A stretch of 64,000 nucleotides of DNA from Chinchilla lanigera. Its lineage: Eukaryota; Chordata; Mammalia; Rodentia; Chinchillidae. Below the pieces are notes generated by a model. The model was not told the DNA's origin, ran no database searches, and saw only the letters and a program-made list of their open reading frames with translations. The stretch is taken from contig NW_004955417.1 in NCBI RefSeq assembly GCF_000276665.1, forward strand, positions 12,162,142 through 12,226,141, written 5' to 3'. This document shows positions 55,248 to 64,000 of this stretch, in pieces. Made by a program: the position numbers and the translations under genes. Within the stretch, counting starts at the first letter, position 1. The number at the start of each line of letters is the position of its first letter.

Positions 55248-55368
55248 GAAGGGGCTGGGGATTTAGCTCAGCAGCACAGTGCCTGCCTGGCAAGCACGAG
55301 GTCGTGAGTTCGATTGCAGGTACCGGAAAAAAACCAAAAAACAAAAAAAAATAAAAAATAAAAAACCA
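55248..55368 (+). repeat. ID-like SINE, young
   Basis: 'GGGGCTGGGGATTTAGCTCA', 'CTGGCAAGCACGAGGTCGTG', 'AGTTCGATTGCAGGTACCGG' and a long A-rich tail. Perfect 13-bp target duplication AAAACTAATATTA (55235-55247, 55369-55381). Confidence 0.97.
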
Positions 55369-55600
55369 AAAACTAATATTACAATTACAATGTAACCTAG
55401 CAATTCCACTTCTGGGAACAAACCCAAAGGAAATAAAATCACATATCTGGTAAAGATATCTATGCCCCCATGTTCACTGTGGCATTATTCATAATAGCCA
55501 AGATATAGAAACAATTGAAGTGTCAGCCTACAAATGAATGGATAAATTGTGGCATACATATCCAGTGAAATATTATTCAGCCTTCAAAAAAGAACAAGAT

Positions 55601-56753
55601 TGGGAAGTGGGAGGAAAATGTTCAAATGAGAATGGGAATAAGGGAGGAGGGAGAAAGAAAGAAGGGACAAAAATAGTAGAAAGAAATGGAAGCAAAGCTT
55701 TTGTAAGTAAAGAGGGAAAGAGGGGCTCAAGGGGGGATGAGGAAAAAAAGAAAAAGCAAGATATACCACGTACAGGTAAAAATTCCCTCTGATGAACGTT
55801 ATCACGATGTGCTCTTTCCGTTCCCAGCACAGCCATGGCTCATGGTCCTAGGCAGCATCTGAAGAAGGTAGCAGCTCCAAAACATTGGATGCTGAAAAAA
55901 CTGACTGGTGTGTTTGCTCCTCGTCCATCCACTGGTCCCCACAAGCTGAGAGAATGCCTACTTCTTATCACTTTCAAATGAGAATGGGTGTCCTTAAGGA
56001 ACAGACTTAAGGACGCCCTGACTGGCAACGAAGTAGAGATTTGCATGCAGCCCTTCATTAGTATGGATGGCCAAGTCCAAACTGATGTAACCTGCCCTGC
56101 TGGTTTTATGGATGCTATCAGCACTGACAAGGCTGGGGAGAATGTCTGTCTGATCTATAACACCAAGACTCACTTTGCCGTTCACCGTATTACACCTGAG
56201 GAGGCCAAGTATGAGTTATGCAAAGTAAGAAAGACCTTCGTGGGCACAAAAGGAATCCCACATCTGGTGACCCATGATGCTCACACCATTCGCTACCCTG
56301 ATCCCCTCGTCAGGATGCATGACACCACCCAGATTGATCTGGATACTGGCAAGATTACCAGTTTTATCAAGTTTGACACTGGTAATCTGTGTATGGTGAC
56401 CGGAGGTGCCAACTTGGAAAGGATTGCTGTAGTCACCAACAGGGAGAAGCATCGAGACTCTTTTGGTTCATGTGAAAGATGCCAGTGGAATAGCTTTGTC
56501 ACCCAGCTCTCCAACATTTCTGTCACTGGAAAAGGCAGCAAACTATGGATTTCTCTTCCCCAAGGAAGTGAATCCATCTCACCATTGCCAAGGGGAGACA
56601 AGAGGTGGGCAGCCAAAGAGCACGGGAGGAAATGGCCTCTAGGTGACATGAGGAAAGAAATCATCTGTACTCAGACAATACAGCATGATGACATGCAAAA
56701 AAAAGAAGAATGTTATCACCATGTACATCTAAAATGTACCAATAAAATAAAAA
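55601..56753 (+). repeat. Young truncated L1 3' tail inserted in the old L1
   Basis: Purine-rich L1 terminus 'ATGGAAGCAAAGCTTTTGTA' and 'GTAAAAATTCCCTCTGATGA', resuming after the RPS4 retrocopy with 'ACATCTAAAATGTACCAATA' and an A-rich tail. Flanked by AACAAGAT (55593-55600, 56754-56761), a probable short target duplication. Without the retrocopy it is only about 240 bases long. Confidence 0.75.
55811..56707 (+). pseudogene. Processed pseudogene of ribosomal protein S4 (RPS4X-like)
   Basis: RPS4X encodes the 263-residue eS4 protein of the small ribosomal subunit. Here the intronless coding text starts at ATG 55835, after a CTCTTTCCGTT-containing 5'UTR remnant, and reads [20 protein letters not shown] at the N terminus. 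'[20 protein letters not shown]' and '[20 protein letters not shown]' further on are close to the RPS4X sequence. Lesions: an 18-base in-frame insertion near 55976-55993 carries a TGA stop, one codon is lost near 56030, a 5-base deletion near 56465 is rescued by a 1-base deletion about 25 bases later, and the C-terminal 30 residues are scrambled with the normal stop lost. A short A-tail ends it at 56707. A 17-bp target duplication, GAACGTTATCACGATGT / GAATGTTATCACCATGT (55794-55810, 56708-56724), proves L1-mediated retroposition. No promoter is inherited. Confidence 0.96.
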
Positions 56754-57165
56754 AACAAGATGCATACTGCCATTTGAGACAACATGGACAAAACTGGATA
56801 TTAGGTTGAGTGAAATAAGCCAGAGATTACACAATCTCCATGCTACATGGAATCTAACAGACTAAATACACAGAAATGGAAGCAAATGATGAGTACCACA
56901 CTGGGCAGGGAAGGAATAAAGTATGTGAAAGGGTAGTAACTTGTAGTTATAGAGGATGAGTAAGTCTAGCGATCTGACGTACAGCCTGAGGACTGTAGTT
57001 CATAATATTGTTTGTATACTGAAAATTTGCTAAGGGAGGAGAGTCCAGGTGTTCTTACCACGTGTTCAAAAAAGTCACAGTGTGTGGTGATGGGGATTTT
57101 AATTTGCTTGATCACAGCAATAATGTCAGGATGCATATGTTCATCAAAATGTCATGTTGCTTACC

Positions 57166-57985
57166 TTAAAAAGAGGACAGCATAGTAATATTAAGATAGA
57201 AGTTAAATTTCAGTTTGCTCCCTTGGTAGCCATGACGTTGTACTAGTTACTCAACATCTCTGAGGCCTATGGAAATAGTGCTTACCTTAGAGGATGTTTT
57301 CAGGTATTAATGGGACCATGGATGTCCCACAGTAAACTCTAAGCAATTAATGTTCATTCTTGTTAAGTAACAAATGATTGGCTGAAGCCGGAAGTGATTC
57401 AGGAATTCTAAGTTAGAAATAGCAGATGTCTGGGGATTAGAGAGAGCTTTTCCACCTAGGTAGAATTTAGAATTTATCTTAATAAAGCTGGAACTTGGGT
57501 CATCAGAGAGAATGTGAGAGTTGAGAGCAGTCTCCTATGGGATGGAGTTGTGTCCCAGGGGACTGGGAGTAGGAGGAAGAAAGGATACAAGCAGGATTTT
57601 GCAGTTTGTTCAAGCACAGAAAGTTACACAAGAGGAAAGAGCTTCTCTAGAAAGGACCACGCAATGATATGTCAGGACAGGCGAACCTTCTGTTTTCTAT
57701 CACATGGCATCTTTTTAGTATCGGCATTTACCTGCATTAAGTTGTATAAAAGAATGTCTCTGATTGGAAGCAGATCTGTCATTTGTAGAGGGTGGGGGTG
57801 GTAGGATACAGGTTTTGGAAGGCCACTCCCTTTTATAGAATCATATCATCTCTTAGATATTGTCTGTGGGGCATTAAAGTAGCAAATTTAAAGGTTTTCC
57901 AGTGACAGATCCCGAACCAGTTCTAAGCGGTAACATTTCGTGTTGCAGGGTACAATTCAGCTACTCTTGGGGGGACTCTGGCTCT
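57166..57985. other. Intergenic, nothing recognised
   Basis: About 800 bases without a nameable repeat or gene. Confidence 0.4.
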
Positions 57986-58560
57986 GTCTGTGTGAGTCAG
58001 GGTTCTGGCAGGAAAAGAGGGAGCAGCCATTCAGGTCAATGAAGGAAAAGGACAGGCAAAACTCAAAGAGAACCAACTTTAATACGAATAGCAAAACAAG
58101 GGAGAATTTGAGAGGGAGAAAGCAGTTAAGATCCTGAGAAGAGCTGTTTGATAAGCGCTGTGGCTTTCTGCGAAGGGATGTGATCAGCGCCAGCCAGGGC
58201 TAAGCAGGGTGAGAGCTGGGGAATAAACACCTGGTCTCTCTCATCTGCTTTCTCCTGGAGGGGACTCCATTGTTGGCCAAACCCAAGCAGAAGCCAGGAG
58301 AAAAGGTTATGGGTTGACCTAGTCCAGTCCACACGGGCCAGCCTCTCAGGTACGGAGCAGGACCGAGAAGGGCAATGTGGGTTGGAGTATCCAGCATGGT
58401 GAGCCATCTTACAGAACAAAAACTCACACAAGGGGCTGATTACCAGCCTGTATCCTCCCTAAAAGTGCCTTGAGTAGATCCCTTCCATGCCTCCCTGCCT
58501 AAACTCTAATGCCTCACACGTCTAATTGATCATTAAGCCTTGTCAGTTGGGTGTCCTAGT
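57986..58560. repeat. Possible diverged LTR
   Basis: Opening 'GTGTGAGTCAGGGTTCTGGC' resembles the antisense end of MaLR LTRs, and 'CTCAAAGAGAACCAACTTTA' follows. The right boundary is uncertain and no coding content is seen. Confidence 0.35.
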
Positions 58561-58644
58561 GTCTCTCAGAATACACTGTGCTCACACTATATGCCTAAAT
58601 CCCCTGGGGATTAAAGACTTATGGTTCTGCTTCTTACAGCAAAA

Positions 58645-59240
58645 AGTACTGGATGCAAACCTCACTGGATATCTATAGGACCTTGGAGCAAAGGGAAAAC
58701 TTCTCAAAGCAAGACCTTACGGCAAAACTACAGAAGAGAAGATTGGTAGTCTATACTTACTACATAAAAATCAGAAACTTCCATTTGATAAAACCACCAT
58801 GAACAAAGTTGAAAAGGCATTAAAATATAAGCAAAATAAAATTCAAACAACGGAATAATATTATCTCTGCAAATTTAAGTAAAAGGAATACTGTCTAAAT
58901 ATATAAAGATCTTACACAAATAGATAAGAACTGGTCCAAATTTGGGAAGAAAGGAGGAGCTAAGAGGGAGATGAAACAAATAAGGAAAAAGCTATGAAAA
59001 TAAAAATAGACACATAAAGATCTGAACAAGATTGATGAACGAGGGAGAACAACTCGATAACAGCGTATGAAAAAAATGTCTACTCAACCTAAGAAATGCA
59101 AATTCCAACAAGAAATTGTCTCCAGTGAATACACAGGGATTGTTTCTAATGAGATCACTCAGTGTAGGCAGAGAGGCCTTGAAAAGAACCCTCGCTGGAT
59201 TGCGTTGAGGAGTGCACATTTTTACAAACTTTTAAAAAGT
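58645..59240 (+). repeat. Old L1 fragment
   Basis: 'ATATATAAAGATCTTACACA', 'TCTACTCAACCTAAGAAATG', 'CAAATTCCAACAAGAAATTG' follow the ORF2 end / 3'UTR region of old L1. All frames are broken. Confidence 0.6.
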
Positions 59241-59329
59241 AAACTGGTTATTAAGTACTGAGAAACTTTACATATTAGTCCCCCTAGACCCAGCACCTTC
59301 ACTTCCCGACATCAAGCCAAATGCTTTGC

Positions 59330-59725
59330 TGCCCCCAGGATGAAGTCCAAGCACCCTGATGTATCATTTATCTTTCACATTTCACTTCCTGCTCACATTT
59401 GTCACTCCATCAATGTAAGACCTAGAGTGTGTTGCCTGCAAGCTTTTCCTGCTCATTTTTCCCCTCCTCAGCAAGCCCTCCACCAACTTCTCAGCCTGGC
59501 TCATTTTGCTCCCCTTCTGGAATCAGCTAAACTTTGGGAGGGTTTTCCCTGGTCCCCATCCGGGATGAATTCATTTGCTTTCTCCCAGTTTCCACAGCAC
59601 CTAGTGCCTATTTATACAGATAATTTATGTATTTATTCACATATGCATGTATTTAATTATGTATCTGCCTCTACCTTCTTGGTTTCCCTCTCTCTGTATT
59701 CCTTGCAATGGTGGATTTCAACTGA
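59330..59725 (+). repeat. L2 LINE 3' region
   Basis: 'CAGGATGAAGTCCAAGCACC', 'TTCCACAGCACCTAGTGCCT', 'TTTATGTATTTATTCACATA', 'TATGTATCTGCCTCTACCTT' are collinear with L2. Confidence 0.7.
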
Positions 59726-60179
59726 AGGGTGATTCTGCTCCCCTGGGAGTATTTGGCAATATCTAGAAACATTTTTCTTTTTACTACTAGCGGCAGTAGG
59801 TGGTACCAGGATCTGGGTTGCAGAATCCAGTGATGTTAAGTATCCTAGGATGTACCATCATAAACAGTCACCTAGCCCAAAATGTCAACTGTGCCGGAGA
59901 AGCCCTGTTCTCTATCTAGCTTCCACCAGCCTGGAACATAAAAGCATACAGCCTCCCCCAAAGTCCCACAGAATTATATACTGAAATAAGGTAAAATGAA
60001 CGTGTAAAGCCCAATGTCTTCTTTGTACAATGAACATAATAATATGTCTGCCCAAAGGTGGCAAGAAAATGAAGAGACAATATAAAACAGTGCCTGGACT
60101 AATGTCTAGAAAATATAAGGAACTCAAAAGAAGTCAGATCCCCCAAATTTAAAGAATCAATCTAAAAATGGCATCTAAA

Positions 60180-61195
60180 ATGAAGACGCTTCTCAGATGA
60201 AGAAGTAGAAATGACAAATAAATATATGAAAGAATGTTCAACATCACTGGTCATTTGAGAGTTGCAAATTAAAACAATGCTGAGATTTCATCTTACTCCA
60301 GAAAGAATGGCTGTTATCAACAAATCAACCAATAACAAATGCTGGCAGGGCTGTGAAGAAGGAGGACCCTTCTCTGTTGTTGGTGGGAGTGTAGACTGGT
60401 GCAACCACTGTGGAAATCAGTGTGCCGATTCCTCAAAAAATTAAAACTAGAGGGGCTGGGGGTTTAGGTCAGTGGCACAGCACCTGCCTGGCAAGCATGA
60501 GGTCGTGAGTTCGATTCCCGGGACCAGAAAAAAAACAAAAAAAAAACAAAAAAAACAAAACAAAACACTAAAACTAGAGGTTCTATTTGACACAGCTATT
60601 CCCTTTCTTGGTATATTTCCAAAAGAATTAAAAGCATCATAGCACAGCAATATATGCACACCCATGTTTATAGCAGCAGAGTTTGTAAGAGCTAAATCTT
60701 GGAAACACCCCAAATGCCCATCAACTGATGAATGGATGAAGAAGACGTGGGGTTTTTATACAATAGAGTACTACTCAGTCATAAAGAAGTATAAACATAA
60801 AGACGTATAAACTTGAGACATTTCTAGGTAGATGGATGCAACTTGAGACCACACCCTTAAGTGAAATAAATCAGATATATGTTTTTGTATTGCTTTGGTT
60901 CTCTGGTGTGAGAAGCCAAAAGTGTAAATAAAGACCAAAATGTATACTAAATACTGGGAAATGGGAAGAAAATGCTTAAATGAGAAGGGGAATGAGGGAG
61001 TGGGGTGGGGGAAGGAAGGGACAAGGAAAAAAATGGAAGCGAAGCTTTTGTAAATAAGGAGGGGGAGAGGGGTTGGAGGGAGGGGAGGGGAATGGGGAAA
61101 AAAGCAGCAGGAAGATCTCTCATGTACAAATTCCCTATGATGAATGTGATCATTATGTATATCTAAAATCTACCAATAAAATTTTTAAAAAAACA
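60180..61195 (+). repeat. L1 3' end with intact tail
   Basis: 'CATCACTGGTCATTTGAGAG', 'GGTGGGAGTGTAGACTGGTG', 'CCAAATGCCCATCAACTGAT', then the purine-rich lineage-type 3'UTR (60955-61110) and 'ATGATGAATGTGATCATTAT' with ATAAAATTTTTAAAA. An ID SINE is inserted at 60454. Confidence 0.9.
60454..60568 (+). repeat. ID-like SINE, young
   Basis: 'GGCTGGGGGTTTAGGTCAGT', 'CTGGCAAGCATGAGGTCGTG', 'AGTTCGATTCCCGGGACCAG' with A/C-rich tail. Perfect 12-bp target duplication TAAAACTAGAGG (60442-60453, 60569-60580). Confidence 0.97.
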
Positions 61196-62700
61196 GTGCC
61201 TGGTACAAAGCTCATATCTCATCAGTATTAGGTCAAACTAACAAAAATTTGCATAAATTAAACCACAGGCCCAGAATGGTGTAGTACTGAAATGAGTCTT
61301 AGTAAGTCTTAAAGACTTTGTAGTCAAACTCCTTCATTTGATAGCTGAAGAACCCCTGTGAAAGGTAATGACTTTGCCAAACCATTGGCCTTAGATCCAA
61401 GTTTTCAGTTTAATGGCAAGCCACACTTTAAATGTACACCTAAGACAGAAATTGTAAGCTGACTCTCCTAAAACAAATAATTATCTCTCTTGGTTTGGCT
61501 TGTAAATATAAGTTTCATAGCTATGTATAATTTTTTTTAAAAATAGCTAGAATATTAACAGAACGATGATTCAACTGAATATTATTACCAGAAGTTTCAC
61601 AGAGGGTTATTTTAAAATTACATTTCTGGCATTCATGCAAAATAGGCAAATGTATTAAAATACAAAGTTAAACAAATACTATGTTCCTTCTATTGTAGGA
61701 GATAGAGTCTGGATCCAGCATGACTATTTAAATATTTTGTCATAAACCACTCAAATATTAACAGAATTCTTGGCATCTATGCTAAAAATTAACTACGTTG
61801 CAAGGATTCCATTCTTCTTCCTGTTGAATTGCTAATACATGCAAGAAAATCTCTTAGCAAAATATAACTTAGAGGTACCATCTGATCTGAGGTCTTAGAT
61901 TCTAACATATTATAGTTTTTTAATATAAACATACATATAATCAGAATTTAAACAAATGATGGCAAATAAATTAAAACATATATGTTTAAAATATATAGAT
62001 TTTATTAGGTGTTCCTTGTACAGTCATCTGGTATTTTTAAAGAGTGAGCAATCATATAAAAGGAAATATGATCATAACTGATTGAAGTAATAAAATCCCC
62101 AAACTAAATAACATCTCATAATTCATTGCCCAGCATGTATTAGATTTCATTACAGCAGTATATAGCTTAGTAGTAAATTCTTCTGGTAGCTATAAACCTC
62201 TAAGGTGTTGTCATCCTGAAAAATGAAAGGAGGGGGCGGCTGGGGCACAGAATGGATAGATCTCCCGATGGTTCAGCTCGCATTCAAAGGGAAAAGTTGT
62301 AGTGTGTCGCCACCTAATGGCAGGACTTCTGTCCTTGTTCTAATAAAGGGACTACCTGTTTTCTAGAGCTGTCTCACTGGCCCTGTAACTATATTCATCT
62401 CTGATGCTACAGTTCCTAAACTGTGGGCTGCCCACTAAGTGTTAATCCATCTACTCTTTATCTGCCAAGCTGTAAGGATTTGGCTGTGGTAGTTTTTATG
62501 TTCACCTAACTTTTTAATTCCAAGTACCTTGGTAATTTTCAAAGCCACACCCAAGATGTCTATATTTTTAAGACACGATCCTGCTTGTGAATTTGGGATA
62601 CCTATTATGCTGTAGGAACTCTGGGCTTTGGCCCAGGTGTTATTCTACTTTTGGATCTTTTTAGGATGTCAGAATAACACATAGCTGACGCATTAAAACT
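61196..62700. other. AT-rich intergenic, nothing recognised
   Basis: 1.5 kb with no gene or nameable repeat. It contains the CTCF-like site at 62310. Confidence 0.4.
62310..62323 (+). promoter_or_regulatory. CTCF-like motif, weak
   Basis: CCACCTAATGGCAG fits 12 of 14 positions of CCASYAGRKGGCRS, but the two mismatches fall in the AG core. Confidence 0.3.
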
Positions 62701-62710
62701 GGGTCTTCAA

Positions 62711-62858
62711 GCCAGGCGTGGTGACGCATGCCTGTAATCCCAGCACTTGGGAGGCTGAGGTAGGATTGTTGAGACCAGGCTGAGCTACAAAGTGAGCTCA
62801 AGGCCAGCCTGAACTGTGTAGCAAGACCCTGTCTCAAAAAAAAAAAAAAAAAAAAAGC
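62711..62858 (+). repeat. B1-like SINE, young
   Basis: 'GCCAGGCGTGGTGACGCATG', 'CTGTAATCCCAGCACTTGGG', 'AGGCCAGCCTGAACTGTGTA', 'GACCCTGTCTC' and about 21 A. Target duplication GGTCTTCAA (62702-62710, 62862-62870). Confidence 0.97.
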
Positions 62859-62870
62859 CTAGGTCTTCAA

Positions 62871-63430
62871 ACAGCTACATGAGATTACCACAATCTACAG
62901 TTTGGATTTTACTGAGATTCTAGAATTTTAAAATGTGCAGAGGTGCAGTTAGAGAAGATTTGTTAATTAGCATTTTGGTGCCATACATAAAGAATCACAC
63001 CAGTAGACCATGAGAACTCAGTTCAAGAATGTTATTAAATATTTCTGTGATACAAAATTTGGAACAGCATCAGCACTGGGAGAAGAGGTCTGAGGCCCCA
63101 GTGTGCTTTACTTTGCTTCCTATACCTTGGCGACATGTGAGTTAAGTTATTCTATGAAGTGCACCATAACAATGAACATACGCCAGCTCTCTGCTTTGTG
63201 GGTGGAACTGCAAAGTAGAGTTAAAAAGAGAGAAAAAGAAGAGCATGGGATACTGCTCAATAAACCACTCACTTCCTTCAAGGTCTAGAAAAAGCCTGTA
63301 TTCAAAGCCTACATCAATCTCAAGTTTTGAAAAAGATACCATTTTAAACTGTACAAAATACATTTACAGGATGTGACAGGTTAGAAGTGGGAAAACAGTG
63401 TCCATCTAAAAGGCAAAGCAAGGAAACAGC
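62871..63430. other. Intergenic, nothing recognised
   Basis: AT-rich sequence without a repeat or gene call. Confidence 0.4.
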
Positions 63431-63639
63431 AGTCTCAGGGAGTCTCCACCTGTAGTGGATTGACAGCTGGTGGTCAACTTGCAACTCCCAGCTGAAGTGA
63501 CTCAGCGTGGTGCTGGGTGTGGGAGGCCCACCTGGGGACTGTTGCCAGCAGCATAAGAGGCCGAACTGGAAAGAAAGAAGTTTTGAGACTGTTGGGAGTT
63601 GGTAGAAGCTGTTAGGAGCCTGTTGTTAGCTGTAAGGAG

Positions 63640-64000
63640 CTGTTGGCTTTCCTGGAGGAGTTTGTCATGCTGGCTTTCCTGATGAACTGGGCTGTTTTCA
63701 TCCTCTGAGGAGCTCTGAACCTCGTTGGCACTGAGAATGGCTTCAGTTCACTTTCGGGGAGCTCTGGTCCTCACTTTAAGTATCACTTCCTGGCTCCGGA
63801 GGGGAAGATGGCGCACTGCTCAGTCCCTGGAGAAGCTTCTCAGGTTGGCTTTCCTGACAGGAACTCGGCTTTCCTGACAGGAACTCGGCTTTCCTCATCA
63901 TCGGAGGAGCCTGGGACCTCACTTTTGCTGAGGATGGCTGTGGTACTTTTTGGGGGAGCTCTGGTTACTTTGAGCATCACTTCCTGGCTCCAGTGTAGAT
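63640..64000. repeat. 175-194-bp tandem repeat at the window edge
   Basis: Two diverged units, starting at about 63652 and 63827. Shared blocks are 'CTGGCTTTCCTGA', 'GGGGAGCTCTGGT' and 'TCACTTCCTGGCTCC' (63783-63797 and 63977-63991). The second unit has an extra 19-base internal duplication, GGCTTTCCTGACAGGAACTC type. A GGGAAGATGGCGCAC block lies at 63801-63815. The array may continue beyond the edge. Confidence 0.8.

Larger units (their letters stand above)
54951..57165 (+). repeat. Old L1 3' part, host of three nested insertions
   Basis: Outer pieces are 54951-55247, 55382-55600 and 56754-57165: 'GAACTTGAATAAACATCTTT', 'ATTCCACTTCTGGGAACAAA', 'CTGTGGCATTATTCATAATA', and after the insertions 'AGTGAAATAAGCCAGAGATT', 'GGATGCATATGTTCATCAAA'. 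The pieces are collinear with one L1 3' region. The inserted elements are described separately. Confidence 0.85.

Noticed and set aside
55988..56809. A 273-codon open frame matching ribosomal protein S4
   Set aside because: It is an internal part of a processed pseudogene: the true start lies upstream beyond a stop, two frame changes occur, and it has a retroposition target duplication. It runs on into L1 sequence at its end.
61196..64000. Search for the neighbouring gene UQCRB expected on this side in human
   Set aside because: No text of that protein was found in any frame; it probably lies beyond the right edge.

Overview
The window is vertebrate nuclear DNA from a placental mammal, almost certainly a rodent. 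It has intron/exon structure, CpG islands, L1/L2 LINEs, MIR, MaLR LTRs, and two co-occurring SINE families: 7SL-derived B1-like copies and tRNA-derived ID-like copies with an 'AGCTCAG...GTTCGATTCCC' body. I saw no B2/B4-type SINEs, so a non-murid rodent (for example a castorimorph such as beaver) is my inference, not a proven assignment. There are two assembly gaps, at 7269-7499 and 18747-18881.

Gene content is sparse. The only intact protein-coding sequence I can support is exon 1 of GDF6 (growth differentiation factor 6, a BMP-family ligand) on the minus strand: start codon at 6969-6971, coding to 6575, then a consensus GTGAGT donor. Positions 1-6574 are intron 1, and exon 2 (rest of the prodomain and the mature cystine-knot ligand) lies to the left of the window. 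The promoter/5'UTR is a CpG island partly hidden by the first gap. From about 8 kb to the right edge I see no intact gene. By comparison with the human locus, where a long intergenic interval follows the GDF6 promoter before UQCRB, this is probably the upstream regulatory landscape of GDF6.

The right-hand 56 kb is a layered repeat landscape. It holds ancient MIR, L2, mariner, hAT-Charlie (MER5-like) and MaLR LTR fossils, a decayed hAT/Buster-type transposase (40187-41789, minus), several L1 3' ends, and younger ID and B1 SINEs, many with clear target-site duplications. One processed pseudogene of ribosomal protein S4 (RPS4X-like, 55811-56707) sits inside a young L1 tail, which itself sits inside an older L1.

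Non-repeat points of note are an orphan CpG island near 25.0-25.5 kb, a perfect NRF1 palindrome at 17867, CTCF-like motifs at 25.0, 32.2 and 62.3 kb, a 97-bp tandem duplication at 21.7 kb whose two copies differ only by CpG decay, and a 175-194-bp tandem unit at the right edge. I see no new biological system. The most interesting material is how the elements are nested and rearranged.
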